The notes below the pieces were generated by a model. It had not been told where the DNA came from. It was given only the letters and a program-made list of their open reading frames with translations, and ran no database searches. The position numbers and the translations under genes are program-made. Source: a bacterium (GTDB taxonomy: Bacteria > Bacillota > Bacilli > Lactobacillales > Streptococcaceae). From it: DNA of 64,000 bases. Every line of letters starts with the position of its first letter. The first letter of the stretch is position 1. Below, piece by piece: positions 8,915 to 19,486 of the stretch. The stretch is taken from assembly GCA_905221105.1 (NCBI GenBank), contig CAJNBW010000004.1, positions 1-64,000 of the forward strand. The letters run 5' to 3'.

Positions 8915-9988
8915 TTATTGCCAAGAACCTGAGTTGCCAACGTAGTAACCATCTGGCGTGTAGGTATTGCGAAGCATCTTACCTGATGAAGCTAGATAAT
9001 ACCACTTACCATTGTCTTTGACCCAATCATTCGCAATCATGGCACCAGAAGAGCTTACATAATACCATTCTCCCTTATCATAAACCCAAGTGCTTGCTTT
9101 CATGGATCCTGAAGTTGATAAATAGTACCACTTGCCTTGATCATAAAGCCAATCACCAGCAATCATAGCTCCTGATGATTTAAAGGCATACCAGTTGCCA
9201 CCTTGATAGAGCCAAGTTTGATTGAACATGACTCCTTTATCGTTCATAAAGTACCAAGTTTCCTTGTCCTTAACCCAATCGTTCTGCACTAATTGACCTT
9301 GTTTTTGATAGTACCAGTTTTGGTTTGATTTTAGCCAGCTTTCTGCTTTTACAATCGGATAAAGTTCTTTGAAAGATTCTCCATCATATTTATGACTAAT
9401 AGACTTTTGTTTTTCAAGTTTCAACTCACTATTGTCATAGTCTGCCCAAGCATATACTTTTTGACCATTAACAGTTTCTGGTAGGGTGGCAGTGTAAGTC
9501 TTTGTTTGATAGTCCCATTTAGTATCAAGGTAGGTGTATTGATCATTTGACTCTTCAATACGATAGTAACCTCTCTTTCCACTATCATTATGAATATCAT
9601 CCACAACTTTCGTTGACCAGGTCTTCACTTCATTTCCACTCTTAGCCTCGACCTTGATATCTCCTCTATAGCCATATGGAACATAGAAATTCAGATAACG
9701 CCCTTCTACACCAATCATAGACTTGTCCTTTTCTTGACCTAGGAAATTGACAGTCTGATCTTGACCATTGAGACTAACCGTCCACTCGATTTTCTCATTT
9801 TTTGGCAAATCCAATACTTTAATATCCACTTCATGGCCATTATTAAATCGAAGAATTTTGCCATCTTGATACTGAACTCCACATTTAACAACCCATTCTT
9901 CTTTTAGCTCAAATGCCTGCCCTGAATGTGGAAAAGCCAGTAAAGCTAGGCCTGCTAGAGACAAACCAAATAGTGTGATTTTTTTCAT
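8915..9988 (-). CDS. Secreted choline-binding protein with an unassigned N-terminal domain
   Basis: A 357-aa surface protein. Residues 1-25 are a signal peptide (MKKITLFGLSLAGLALLAFP, cleaved after GQA). Residues ~26-215 form a beta-rich domain I do not recognise, with EEWVVKCGVQYQDGKILRF and GVEGRYLNFYVPYGYRGDI. From about residue 220 there are six choline-binding repeats, for example DWLYDQGKWYYLSTSGSM and STWVYDKGEWYYVSSSGAM, which would hold the protein on choline-substituted teichoic acid. Promoter, ribosome-binding site and terminator are its own. It sits at a place where gene order differs from pneumococcus as I recall it, so it may be strain-specific. Confidence 0.88.
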   Translation of the reverse strand: MKKITLFGLSLAGLALLAFPHSGQAFELKEEWVVKCGVQYQDGKILRFNNGHEVDIKVLDLPKNEKIEWTVSLNGQDQTVNFLGQEKDKSMIGVEGRYLNFYVPYGYRGDIKVEAKSGNEVKTWSTKVVDDIHNDSGKRGYYRIEESNDQYTYLDTKWDYQTKTYTATLPETVNGQKVYAWADYDNSELKLEKQKSISHKYDGESFKELYPIVKAESWLKSNQNWYYQKQGQLVQNDWVKDKETWYFMNDKGVMFNQTWLYQGGNWYAFKSSGAMIAGDWLYDQGKWYYLSTSGSMKASTWVYDKGEWYYVSSSGAMIANDWVKDNGKWYYLASSGKMLRNTYTPDGYYVGNSGSWQ

Positions 9989-10018
9989 TGTAAATCCTCC
10001 TTAACTTTTGTTATGTTA

Positions 10019-10046
10019 ATTATATCACTATGTTTTTAATTTGCAA
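10019..10046 (-). promoter_or_regulatory. Promoter of the choline-binding protein gene
   Basis: Minus strand TTGCAA (10041-10046), a 16-base spacer and TATAAT (10019-10024) with a TGA extension. AAGGAGG precedes the ATG. Confidence 0.75.
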
Positions 10047-10065
10047 ATATTATCCTAAATATGCA

Positions 10066-10100
10066 ATCAAAAAACCTCTGAGATTCTTCTCAAAGGTTTT
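10066..10100 (-). terminator. Terminator of pyrG
   Basis: Minus strand AACCTTTGAGA / TCTCAGAGGTT stem with a four-base loop, followed by TTTT. Confidence 0.85.
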
Positions 10101-10107
10101 GATTTAG

Positions 10108-11727
<1,620 letters not shown>

Positions 11728-11846
11728 CTAAAATGCTCAAGGTCTTGTTGACTACGAGGGGACATAGAAAACAAGACCCTACTAATAAGATAATCTGGGA
11801 CGACTGCACCAGATTCACAACTAAAATACAAGAAGATAACTTCTTG

Positions 11847-11881
11847 AAAAAACAAAAATAGCTCCCTAAGAACTAGGGAGC
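11847..11881 (-). promoter_or_regulatory. Attenuator in the pyrG leader
   Basis: Minus strand GCTCCCTA / TAGGGAGC-type hairpin (11861-11881) followed by TATTTTTGTTTTTT: an intrinsic terminator between the transcript start and pyrG. Its 5' arm is pyrimidine-rich, so a 5' poly-G tail could pair with it. A second small hairpin, ACCTC TTTTA GAGGT (11886-11900), precedes it. Downstream, GGTCTTGTT / AACAAGACC (11741-11778) can also pair. Confidence 0.82.
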
Positions 11882-11911
11882 CCCGACCTCTAAAAGAGGT
11901 GCCCGAACAAT

Positions 11912-11940
11912 ATGATACCTAAAAATAGGATAATTGTCAA
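11912..11940 (-). promoter_or_regulatory. pyrG promoter with GGGC start
   Basis: Minus strand TTGACA (11935-11940), a 17-base spacer and TATCAT (11912-11917), then seven bases to GGGC at 11904. A GGGC initial sequence is the hallmark of pyrG promoters controlled by reiterative G addition. The promoter starts immediately after the rpoE stop codon. Confidence 0.88.
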
Positions 11941-11950
11941 TAGATAATTT

Positions 11951-12553
11951 TTATTCCTCGATGTTTTCAGCATCATCATCTGAAAACTCGTCGTCTTCTT
12001 CGTTGAGATCCACGTCTTCACCTAAGTCATCAGGAGCGATTTCGTTGATTTCTGCATCGTAAGCTTCCACTTCATTTTTCTCATCATCTGGATTTTCATC
12101 ATCGTATGAAAGAGCTGGATCTGCTTCGTATGCATCTTCGTCTTCTGGATCATCCGCATTGTAGTCAATAGCATCTGAATCGCCATCCATGAAGGCATTG
12201 ACACGTTTTTTCTTAGCTTTTGGTGCTACTTCATCGTCGTCATTTTCTTCAAGAGCGATGATTTCTTCGTCGATTTCGTCCACACCATACCATGAACGAA
12301 GACCCCATTTATTGTCTCCTAGTGAGATGAAGCTACCATCAAAGTTCAACTCTGTGTAGAACAAAGGCAAAGCCTCACGGATATCGCTGTTTGATGTTCC
12401 AAGGTAGTTTTGAATTTCGTTTACAAGATCACTAAAATGCATCTCATGATCGCGACCACGAAGTTCCAAGATAGCACGCGCTACCTCAATCATAGATAGT
12501 TCACTTTTTTCTTGCCCAGCAAATACTTCTAATTCCAAAGCGTTTCTCCTCAT
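11951..12553 (-). CDS. rpoE: RNA polymerase delta subunit
   Basis: The Firmicute delta subunit, which weakens non-specific polymerase-DNA contacts and tunes start-site selection by initiating-nucleotide levels. The 200-aa product has an N-terminal globular HARE-HTH domain ([19 protein letters not shown] through [16 protein letters not shown]) and a disordered, highly acidic C-terminal half of Asp/Glu-rich runs (for example [24 protein letters not shown]). The upstream promoter and a leader hairpin (GTCAGAG...CTCTGAC, 12567-12588) are visible. The repetitive acidic coding produces spurious open frames in other phases. Confidence 0.97.
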   Translation of the reverse strand: MRRNALELEVFAGQEKSELSMIEVARAILELRGRDHEMHFSDLVNEIQNYLGTSNSDIREALPLFYTELNFDGSFISLGDNKWGLRSWYGVDEIDEEIIALEENDDDEVAPKAKKKRVNAFMDGDSDAIDYNADDPEDEDAYEADPALSYDDENPDDEKNEVEAYDAEINEIAPDDLGEDVDLNEEDDEFSDDDAENIEE

Positions 12554-12610
12554 TTATACTACTATCGTCAGAGCAAACAGACTCTGACCTCATTTTATCA
12601 TTTACTCTTT

Positions 12611-12639
12611 ATTTTACGATAATTTTGCAGAATAGTCAA
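12611..12639 (-). promoter_or_regulatory. rpoE promoter
   Basis: Minus strand TTGACT (12634-12639), a 17-base spacer, TAAAAT (12611-12616). Confidence 0.75.
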
Positions 12640-12675
12640 AGGTTAAATGGGAGAAAGTGAGATGATTTGAACGGT

Positions 12676-12706
12676 AACTTCCACTTGACTTGTCGAAGTG
12701 GAAATT
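12676..12706 (-). other. Inverted repeat downstream of the small accessory gene
   Basis: AACTTCCACTT and AAGTGGAAATT form an 11-bp imperfect stem. Neither strand has a T-run, so it is not a convincing intrinsic terminator. The rest of 12640-12722 shows nothing recognisable. Confidence 0.4.
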
Positions 12707-12722
12707 AGTCTAAAACGGACTT

Positions 12723-12899
12723 TTATTTCTTTGCTACCCAGCCGATGGCATCTCTAGGTGGATTTTCAATATCAATCCAGATAAATTCAATACCAATTTC
12801 ACCATTTTTAAATTTGGTCAATCGAATTCCGTTGATTTCCAGCTCATTGAGTCGTTGACCTGTCAAGACTTCTCGTTCTTTCAACTGGAAAGCATACAT
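12723..12899 (-). CDS. Small hypothetical protein (58 aa), intact copy
   Basis: An intact frame of 58 codons starting MYAFQLKEREVLTGQRLNEL and ending DAIGWVAKK. Support for it being real: a second, decayed copy of the same gene lies at 15702-15871, and the differences between the copies often fall in third codon positions. It begins 21 bases after the primase-helicase stop on the same strand, with only a poor Shine-Dalgarno, so it is probably read from the helicase transcript. No known family recognised. The many polar residues and absence of a signal or membrane segment suggest a cytosolic protein. Confidence 0.65.
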   Translation of the reverse strand: MYAFQLKEREVLTGQRLNELEINGIRLTKFKNGEIGIEFIWIDIENPPRDAIGWVAKK

Positions 12900-12920
12900 A
12901 GAAATTTTTAAAAATTTTCT

Positions 12921-15599
12921 CTATCGTAAACCTGCCACTATTTCAGAAACTATACTAGCTGATTCCAAACGTAATATGGTCATTTCATCTACCTTCCCTA
13001 ATAATGGCATTGCACCATACCAAACAATGGTCTTGTTTACCAAAAGAATAGGCGTGACTATTTTTGATTGAGTGAAAGACACTTTAATCTTCGTGCTCTT
13101 CAACTGGTCTAGCCATGCTTTATTTGCAACCGTCTCTGGTATACATATCTCAATTTGACTAATCCTAAATTCTTTTAGAAAATTCATCAGTTTTGTCTGG
13201 TGCACATAAGGTAAAATAAGCATACACCCCTGTCTTTCCTCCGCTAAGTCCTCTCTCAAGATATTCTCATATCTACTATCAACATAAACGAATTGTTTCT
13301 CCTCACCCTCAATGGCACGATAATCCATCTTTCGATAAGCTACTTGTCGTTTCTGAAACATCTTTTCTAAATAAGGAACATGAATATCCACATAATCGAA
13401 AATCCGCACTAAAGACTTATCCTTGTAGTTTCTATGGATCCGACCTGCGTACTGAATCAAATTATTTTTCCAAGAAAAGGGTGCTGCCAATATCAGCGTG
13501 TCTAGCTGAGGTAAGTCAAAACCTTCGCCAATGTATTTCCCAGTAGACAACAAAACAAATCCTTTGTCTAGCTGTTCTAGCGTCTCTAGTAAACTTGTTC
13601 TCTCTCGGACTTTGGTTTTTCCACTAATAATATAAAAATCATCAATCTCTTTCTCTTTCAATAATTTTTCAAAGACATCTATCTGTTGAATTCGATTTAC
13701 TAGAACCAAGATATTCCGACCTTCTGCCACTTGGTCTAGAATATCCTTGAGAATCATCTGATTCCTTACTGAGTCAGTAGCAATCCAATCACTAAGCTGG
13801 ATAAAATTACTTGCTTTGGTCTTTTCAATCTCCAAATGACCAAAAGAAGTGAATCTTAATTGCAATTGCCGTTTAAAATCCGTTTCCCTCTTATCAGCAG
13901 TATGGAGTATCTCACCAATTCTCTGAAAAACAATAGGCTCATGACCATTCTTACGCTCAGGCGTAGCCGTCAAACCGTAAAGATACTTCCCTCTAAACTG
14001 AGCAACAACTTTTTCAAACATCAAGGCAGAGACATGATGACACTCATCCACAATCATCATCTCATACTCATCCAAAAGACTTTGACTATTTTCCAACTTA
14101 AATAGAGATTGAATCATAACAACATCAACCAGTTTACTCAGCCATTTCTTAGTCCCACCGTACTGACCAACATAGCCTATTACCTTTTCACAACCTAATG
14201 CCGTATAACGGGTAGCTTCTGCCTCTTCGAAAGTCAAAAACCGGTTTAAACGATCCAGCCATTGGTCTAAGAGTTGCTTATTATGAACTAGGATAATTGT
14301 TTTGGTCTTCCTTTCAGAGATGAGAGCAGCACCTAAAACGGTCTTCCCAAAACCAGTCTCCGCATGGAGTAAGCCATTTTCTTTGGAAATCATATCTGAC
14401 AGGGCTAACTCTTGCTCAAAAGTGAGTTCTCCCTTAAATGCTACTCTAATAGACCTTTGTACCTTTCTCCTATCCTCCACAACTACCTGCTTAAATTTAT
14501 CTTGCAATGGATATAGCAAGCCTCTTGGCAGCCATAAATAATGATCGGATTCTCCAAATAAATACAGTCGCTCAGGAATTTGATAGGTTGGCTGTCGCAT
14601 AGCCTGCTTTAAATAAAATTCGGGATTAGAAAATGAAGCCATATTTTTCAAGAAAAACAGTGTCTTGGGTGTCACAGACGATTTTTCAAGTTGGATCATA
14701 TTGGATAAGACGACCTTCAACTCCTTGTCCAATTCTTGCTTGCCTAACTCCTCTTGGATTAACAGTGACACTTTAGCAGTTGAAACCCTCTGAATTTCTT
14801 GTAGATACCTCCATTGGTCTTCATAAGGCTGAAAATGTTCATCCACAAAGACCGTTCGCCCTTGATGATAAGCTTCTCCTTGAAAAGGAAGGGCAATCAA
14901 ATTACCAAATCCACCCTTAGGAAGGACATCTTGATTTGGAAACATGCGATCAAAAGAATCAAAGGACAGTTGCATACTCTCCTGCATTGCCAGTTCTAAC
15001 AGTTTCTTTCCAAACAAGCGAGCCTCTCGACTCGGAATCGCTTCCTCAAAGAAGAACCAAATATGGAGTCCGTGACCCGAACGAGAAATCTCTAGATGGG
15101 CTTCCATCTGGCGTTCCCTGGCTATTCTTCGAATGGTTAAACCGACTTCTTTCCAATCTCCTTCGTCCAAATCCAGTACCAAAAAATAACAGCTATCATC
15201 TAAGTGCATAGGAAAGATACCGATAGCTGTCTCCCCACGAAAATGAGATTTCAAAACGGAATCCGTCAATGTCTGGAAACTCCTTTTTTCAGGTGGCAAC
15301 TGCTTCCAACCATAATCATAGGATGGAAAATACTGGATTTTCCCTTGATCATTGATAAAACTCTTAGCATAAACATCATAACGGCCAGCAAACACGGAGG
15401 TAAACAATTGTAATTTTTCTTGCGTCGTCAAGTGACTACTTTGAAGTTGGAACATCTCCTCGAACTGAGAACGTTCCATAACAAACTGGCTCTTGTCCTT
15501 AAGACGTTTACACAAGAAAAATTCACTATCCCCATTAAAAGAAGAAAAAACATCAAGTACTTCTACCACAATTCCATCCAAAGACACAAAAACAGCCAT
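12921..15599 (-). CDS. TOTE-type primase / SF2 helicase fusion
   Basis: An 892-aa multidomain protein. Residues ~60-270 match the archaeo-eukaryotic primase domain of the family called TOTE conflict system primases. LDLDE (Asp143, Asp145) supplies the metal ligands, SRSGHGLHIWFFFE (~172-185) the nucleotide motif, and MFPNQDVLPKGGFGNLIALP the last motif. Residues ~390-740 are an SF2 helicase: AETGFGKT (413-420), DECHH (518-522), GLTATP, and QYAGRIHRNY with its arginine finger. The last ~110 residues resemble a phospholipase D-like fold without an HKD motif (NKTIVWYGAMPLLG). The start at 15599 follows AAGGAGGTGA at ideal spacing; the longer frame has no such site. Context suggests defence, which is inference. 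Confidence 0.85.
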   Translation of the reverse strand: MAVFVSLDGIVVEVLDVFSSFNGDSEFFLCKRLKDKSQFVMERSQFEEMFQLQSSHLTTQEKLQLFTSVFAGRYDVYAKSFINDQGKIQYFPSYDYGWKQLPPEKRSFQTLTDSVLKSHFRGETAIGIFPMHLDDSCYFLVLDLDEGDWKEVGLTIRRIARERQMEAHLEISRSGHGLHIWFFFEEAIPSREARLFGKKLLELAMQESMQLSFDSFDRMFPNQDVLPKGGFGNLIALPFQGEAYHQGRTVFVDEHFQPYEDQWRYLQEIQRVSTAKVSLLIQEELGKQELDKELKVVLSNMIQLEKSSVTPKTLFFLKNMASFSNPEFYLKQAMRQPTYQIPERLYLFGESDHYLWLPRGLLYPLQDKFKQVVVEDRRKVQRSIRVAFKGELTFEQELALSDMISKENGLLHAETGFGKTVLGAALISERKTKTIILVHNKQLLDQWLDRLNRFLTFEEAEATRYTALGCEKVIGYVGQYGGTKKWLSKLVDVVMIQSLFKLENSQSLLDEYEMMIVDECHHVSALMFEKVVAQFRGKYLYGLTATPERKNGHEPIVFQRIGEILHTADKRETDFKRQLQLRFTSFGHLEIEKTKASNFIQLSDWIATDSVRNQMILKDILDQVAEGRNILVLVNRIQQIDVFEKLLKEKEIDDFYIISGKTKVRERTSLLETLEQLDKGFVLLSTGKYIGEGFDLPQLDTLILAAPFSWKNNLIQYAGRIHRNYKDKSLVRIFDYVDIHVPYLEKMFQKRQVAYRKMDYRAIEGEEKQFVYVDSRYENILREDLAEERQGCMLILPYVHQTKLMNFLKEFRISQIEICIPETVANKAWLDQLKSTKIKVSFTQSKIVTPILLVNKTIVWYGAMPLLGKVDEMTILRLESASIVSEIVAGLR

Positions 15600-15629
15600 A
15601 ACAGTCACCTCCTTGATACCTATAGGCTG

Positions 15630-15658
15630 ATTATAACAAGAATGGCTGAAATTGTACA
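15630..15658 (-). promoter_or_regulatory. Promoter of the primase-helicase gene
   Basis: Minus strand TGTACA (15653-15658), a 17-base spacer and TATAAT (15630-15635) with a TGT extension, about 25 bases before a strong Shine-Dalgarno. Confidence 0.75.
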
Positions 15659-15701
15659 CGAAAATAAAATCCCTTATTTATTACAATAGCTTTGAAAACT
15701 T

Positions 15702-15871
15702 TTATTTCTTTGCTACCCAACAGATTGTATCGCTAGGTGAATTTTCAGTATCAATCCAGATGAATTCGATACCGATTTCCTCATTTTTAAACTTAGTCAG
15801 GCCAATACCGTTTATTTCCAGTTCATTGAGTCATTGACCTGTCAAGACTTCTCGTTTTTTCAACTAGAAAA
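15702..15871 (-). pseudogene. Decayed copy of the 58-aa gene
   Basis: Read in the frame of the 12723-12899 gene, this stretch aligns codon for codon from about codon 4 to the shared end WVAKK-stop. It has lost its start, carries TAG where the intact copy has CAG (codon 6 region) and TGA where the other has CGA (codon 16), and differs at many other sites. Both copies point the same way and bracket the primase-helicase gene as ~170-bp direct repeats. The similarity breaks sharply just past the stop side (shared ACTTTTATTTCTTTG) and just before the start codon. Confidence 0.85.
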
Positions 15872-15882
15872 GTTAAGGGGAA

Positions 15883-16638
15883 CTAATACAAATCTTCTAA
15901 GCTTCTATATTCAATAATTTCATTTTTAATAATATTCTTTTTAAACTCAAAATGTTTTAAAGGATTATCAACTAACACTAACTTTGGAATATCATCAAGG
16001 TTTGTGACCAAGGATAAAATAAAATCCGATTGAAACTCCTTGGCTTTTTCAAATTCTCTGGCAGTCAAACGAATCCGTCCTTTAGGTTTTCGAATGCCTT
16101 TAACTTCAGCAAGGTAAGAATGTTCTTGAACATCTACTTGGAAATCATATCCATCGCCATAGAGGCGGGCGTCGGTTAATTGTCCACCTTGAAATTTTTC
16201 TTCTTTATCAAAATGAAGGATAAAATAATTTTCTGCTTCCATTCCAGTTTCTTGTAGACGTTTGAATTTAGTTCGTACTATTGGCTTTTCAATGGTAGTA
16301 ATACCTGTTTTCTTTCCTTCGCTGGCAAGTAACATTTTTACTATTTCAGCATAACTATGAACATCTTCATTTCCAAACATCATATCAATTAAATCTTTAC
16401 GAAAACGGTAAACTTCAGCTTTCTGCCACCAACCTTTTCGATTATTGTCAAAATAAGGATCAAATAAATCCATTCTATTTTTTACAACTCCAGTTGTTTC
16501 AGCAATTCCCAGAGAAACCACATAGCGATAAAACTCCGACTTGCTAGAACATTGAAATTCTTTTATAAATAGCTTATCAAACTTGGCAAGACCGTAGCCA
16601 ATCAAATTTAACAATTCATAATGAGGGTGTTTAGACAT
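15883..16638 (-). CDS. DUF3883 domain protein, restriction-endonuclease-like fold
   Basis: A 251-aa protein. The C-terminal half (about residues 150-245) contains DGYDFQVDVQEHSYLAEVKGI followed by a basic helix (RIRLTAREFEKAKEF), the pattern of DUF3883. This is a PD-(D/E)xK-like domain (D...E-x-K) frequent in restriction and helicase-linked defence genes. The N-terminal ~130 residues are unassigned. The start at 16638 has GGAG six bases upstream; the earlier TTG/ATG codons lack one. It has its own extended -10 and lies upstream of the primase-helicase on the same strand, 11 bases before the decayed small gene. A nuclease role is inferred. Confidence 0.75.
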   Translation of the reverse strand: MSKHPHYELLNLIGYGLAKFDKLFIKEFQCSSKSEFYRYVVSLGIAETTGVVKNRMDLFDPYFDNNRKGWWQKAEVYRFRKDLIDMMFGNEDVHSYAEIVKMLLASEGKKTGITTIEKPIVRTKFKRLQETGMEAENYFILHFDKEEKFQGGQLTDARLYGDGYDFQVDVQEHSYLAEVKGIRKPKGRIRLTAREFEKAKEFQSDFILSLVTNLDDIPKLVLVDNPLKHFEFKKNIIKNEIIEYRSLEDLY

Positions 16639-16667
16639 CACTTTCTCCATCAATAGATATTGATTTC

Positions 16668-16676
16668 ATTATACCA
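16668..16676 (-). promoter_or_regulatory. Extended -10 promoter of the DUF3883 gene
   Basis: Minus strand TGGTATAAT, 29 bases upstream of the ATG, overlapping the end of the valS terminator. Confidence 0.65.
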
Positions 16677-16701
16677 AAAAACACGGTTCATCACCGTGTT
16701 T
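16674..16701 (-). terminator. Terminator of valS
   Basis: Minus strand AAACACGG / CCGTGTTT stem with a TGATGAA-type loop, then TTTTTT. Confidence 0.85.
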
Positions 16702-16707
16702 CTGTGT

Positions 16708-19359
16708 TTATTTAACGAGTTTCTTCATCTCATCAATACGTGCTACGGTCGCGTCGTATTTAGCTTGGTAGTCGGCTTGTTTGTCGCGTTCTTTTTGGAC
16801 GACTTCTGGTTTGGCATTGGCTACAAAGCGTTCGTTAGAGAGCTTCTTACCGACCATATCCAGTTCTTTTTGCCATTTAGCCAGTTCCTTGTCGAGACGA
16901 GCCAATTCTTCTTCGACATTGAGGAGGTCTGCCAGTGGCAAGTAGATTTCTGCTCCTGTGATGACGCTTGACATAGCGAGTTCAGGTGCAGGGATAGTTG
17001 AGGCGATTTCCAAGTGTTCTGGATTTGTGAAGCGTTTGATGTAGTTGACATTGCTGTTAAAGAAGGCTTCCAAGTCGCTATCGCTTGTCTTAACAAGGAT
17101 GGTGATAGGCTTGCTTGGAGCAACATTTACTTCTGCACGCGCATTACGTACTGCACGAATCAAGTCTTTAAGACTTTCTACACCAGTGTGGGCAGCGAGG
17201 TCTTCAAAGGCTGGATTGACAGTTGGGTATTCTGCTGTGACGATAGATCCTTCTGAGATTTGGCCAAAGATTTCCTCTGTCACGAATGGCATGATTGGGT
17301 GAAGGAGACGAAGGATCTTGTCCAAGGTATAAAGGAGAACAGAACGTGTGATGACTTTCTCTTCTTCATTATCACTATAAAGGACTTCCTTAGTCAACTC
17401 AACGTACCAGTCCGCAAATTCATCCCAGATAAAGTTGTAGAGGATGTGTCCAGCTACACCAAACTCAAACTTATCAAAGTTTTCAGTGACTTTTCCGATG
17501 GTTTCATTGAGGTTGTGGAGAATCCAGCGGTCTGTGACATTTCCAGCTTCCTTGTTAGCAACTTTTTCCACATTAGCCGTTGCTTGCTCAAGGGTCAAGC
17601 CTTCATTGTTCATGAGGATGTAGCGAGAGATGTTCCAGATTTTGTTAATGAAGTTCCATGAAGCATCCATTTTCTCGTAAGAGAAGCGGACGTCTTGCCC
17701 TGGTGCAGAACCATTTGAAAGGAACCAACGAAGGCTATCTGTTCCGTACTTATTAATAACATCCATTGGGTCAATCCCGTTACCGAGAGATTTCGACATC
17801 TTGCGTCCTTGCTCATCACGAATGAGACCATGAATCAAGGCATTTTTGAATGGCGACTTGCCAGTAAATTCCAAACCTTGGAAAATCATCCGAGATACCC
17901 AGAACGGGATAATATCATAACCAGTCACCAAAGTTGATGTTGGATAATAACGTTTGAAGTCTTCTGAGTCAACATCAGGCCAGCCCATAGTTGAGAATGG
18001 CCAAAGGGCAGAACTGAACCATGTATCCAAGACGTCTTCGTCTTGAGTCCAACCGTCACCTTCTGGAGCTTCTTCGCCGACATACATTTCACCCTCAGCA
18101 TTGTACCAAGCAGGGATTTGGTGACCCCACCAGAGCTGACGAGAGATAACCCAGTCGTGAACATTTTCCATCCATTGGAGGAAGGTATCGTTGAAACGAG
18201 GTGGGTAGAATTCTACCTTGTCGTCTGTGTCTTGGTTAGCAATGGCATTTTTGGCCAATTGGTCCATCTTAACGAACCATTGAGTAGACAAGCGTGGTTC
18301 AACTACGACACCAGTACGCTCTGAGTGACCAACACTGTGGACACGTTTTTCGATTTTAACGAGGGCGCCAATTTCTTCCAGCTTAGCAACGACTGCCTTA
18401 CGAGCTTCAAAACGGTCCATACCTGCAAATTCGAAGGCCAAGTCGTTCATGGTTCCGTCATCGTTCATGACGTTGACTTGTGGCAAGTTATGGCGTTGAC
18501 CAACCAAGAAGTCGTTTGGATCGTGGGCAGGCGTGATTTTCACGACACCAGTACCAAACTCAGGGTCTGCGTGCTCGTCCCCAACGATTGGAATCAATTT
18601 ATTGGCGATTGGAAGGATGACATTTTTACCAATCAAGTCCTTGTAGCGTGGGTCTTCTGGATTGACCGCAACCGCAACGTCCCCAAACATGGTCTCAGGA
18701 CGAGTTGTCGCAACTTCAAGGGCGCGTGAGCCGTCTTCTAGCATGTAGTTCATGTGGTAGAAGGCACCTTCAACGTCCTTATGAATCACCTCGATATCAG
18801 AAAGGGCTGTACGAGCTGCTGGGTCCCAGTTGATGATAAACTCACCACGGTAGATCCAGCCTTTCTTGTAAAGATCCACAAAGACCTTGCGAACAGCTTT
18901 TGACAAACCTTCATCAAGCGTGAAACGCTCACGAGAGTAGTCTACAGAAAGACCCATCTTGCCCCATTGTTCCTTGATGGTAGTGGCATATTCGTCTTTC
19001 CATTCCCATACTTTCTCTAGGAATTTTTCACGACCCAGGTCATAACGACTAATGCCCTCGCCACGCAAGCGCTCCTCAACTTTAGCTTGAGTTGCAATCC
19101 CCGCGTGGTCCATCCCTGGAAGCCAAAGGGTATCAAAACCTTGCATGCGTTTTTGACGGATGATGATATCCTGCAAAGTCGTATCCCAAGCGTGACCAAG
19201 GTGAAGTTTCCCAGTTACGTTTGGTGGTGGAATCACGATTGAATAAGGCTTAGCGTTTTGATCTCCTGAAGGCTTGAAAACATCGGCATCAAGCCATTTT
19301 TGGTAACGACCAGCCTCAACCTCGGCTGGATTGTATTTAGGTGAAAGTTCTTTAGACAT
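16708..19359 (-). CDS. valS: Valyl-tRNA synthetase
   Basis: Charges tRNA-Val. The 883-aa class I enzyme has [16 protein letters not shown] (HIGH motif), the CP1 editing domain around residues 190-350, [14 protein letters not shown] (KMSKS) near residue 525, and a C-terminal coiled-coil arm rich in Lys/Glu ([22 protein letters not shown]) that is usual in ValRS. A T-box lies about 1.9 kb upstream, before three intervening genes on the same strand. The 127-bp gap before valS also contains a possible local promoter (TTGAAT, 18 bases, TACTAA), so valS may have two sources of transcript. Confidence 0.98.
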   Translation of the reverse strand: MSKELSPKYNPAEVEAGRYQKWLDADVFKPSGDQNAKPYSIVIPPPNVTGKLHLGHAWDTTLQDIIIRQKRMQGFDTLWLPGMDHAGIATQAKVEERLRGEGISRYDLGREKFLEKVWEWKDEYATTIKEQWGKMGLSVDYSRERFTLDEGLSKAVRKVFVDLYKKGWIYRGEFIINWDPAARTALSDIEVIHKDVEGAFYHMNYMLEDGSRALEVATTRPETMFGDVAVAVNPEDPRYKDLIGKNVILPIANKLIPIVGDEHADPEFGTGVVKITPAHDPNDFLVGQRHNLPQVNVMNDDGTMNDLAFEFAGMDRFEARKAVVAKLEEIGALVKIEKRVHSVGHSERTGVVVEPRLSTQWFVKMDQLAKNAIANQDTDDKVEFYPPRFNDTFLQWMENVHDWVISRQLWWGHQIPAWYNAEGEMYVGEEAPEGDGWTQDEDVLDTWFSSALWPFSTMGWPDVDSEDFKRYYPTSTLVTGYDIIPFWVSRMIFQGLEFTGKSPFKNALIHGLIRDEQGRKMSKSLGNGIDPMDVINKYGTDSLRWFLSNGSAPGQDVRFSYEKMDASWNFINKIWNISRYILMNNEGLTLEQATANVEKVANKEAGNVTDRWILHNLNETIGKVTENFDKFEFGVAGHILYNFIWDEFADWYVELTKEVLYSDNEEEKVITRSVLLYTLDKILRLLHPIMPFVTEEIFGQISEGSIVTAEYPTVNPAFEDLAAHTGVESLKDLIRAVRNARAEVNVAPSKPITILVKTSDSDLEAFFNSNVNYIKRFTNPEHLEIASTIPAPELAMSSVITGAEIYLPLADLLNVEEELARLDKELAKWQKELDMVGKKLSNERFVANAKPEVVQKERDKQADYQAKYDATVARIDEMKKLVK

Positions 19360-19486
19360 GTGTTTGTCCTTTCTAGTTAATATCTTTAAATAAAATTAGT
19401 ATGTAGGAGATAGACTTTGATTCAACACATCTTGTCTTTCTCATTATTTTCTCTAAGCAAAAACGAAACTGTGTCAAAATTTTACA

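Noticed and set aside
12676..12706. Terminator of the 58-aa gene
   Set aside because: The stem is good but neither strand has a T-run, so it is listed only as an inverted repeat.
19360..19486. T-box directly upstream of valS
   Set aside because: No GGTGG-type T-box core or terminator is present in this gap; the only T-box is at 21277-21487.
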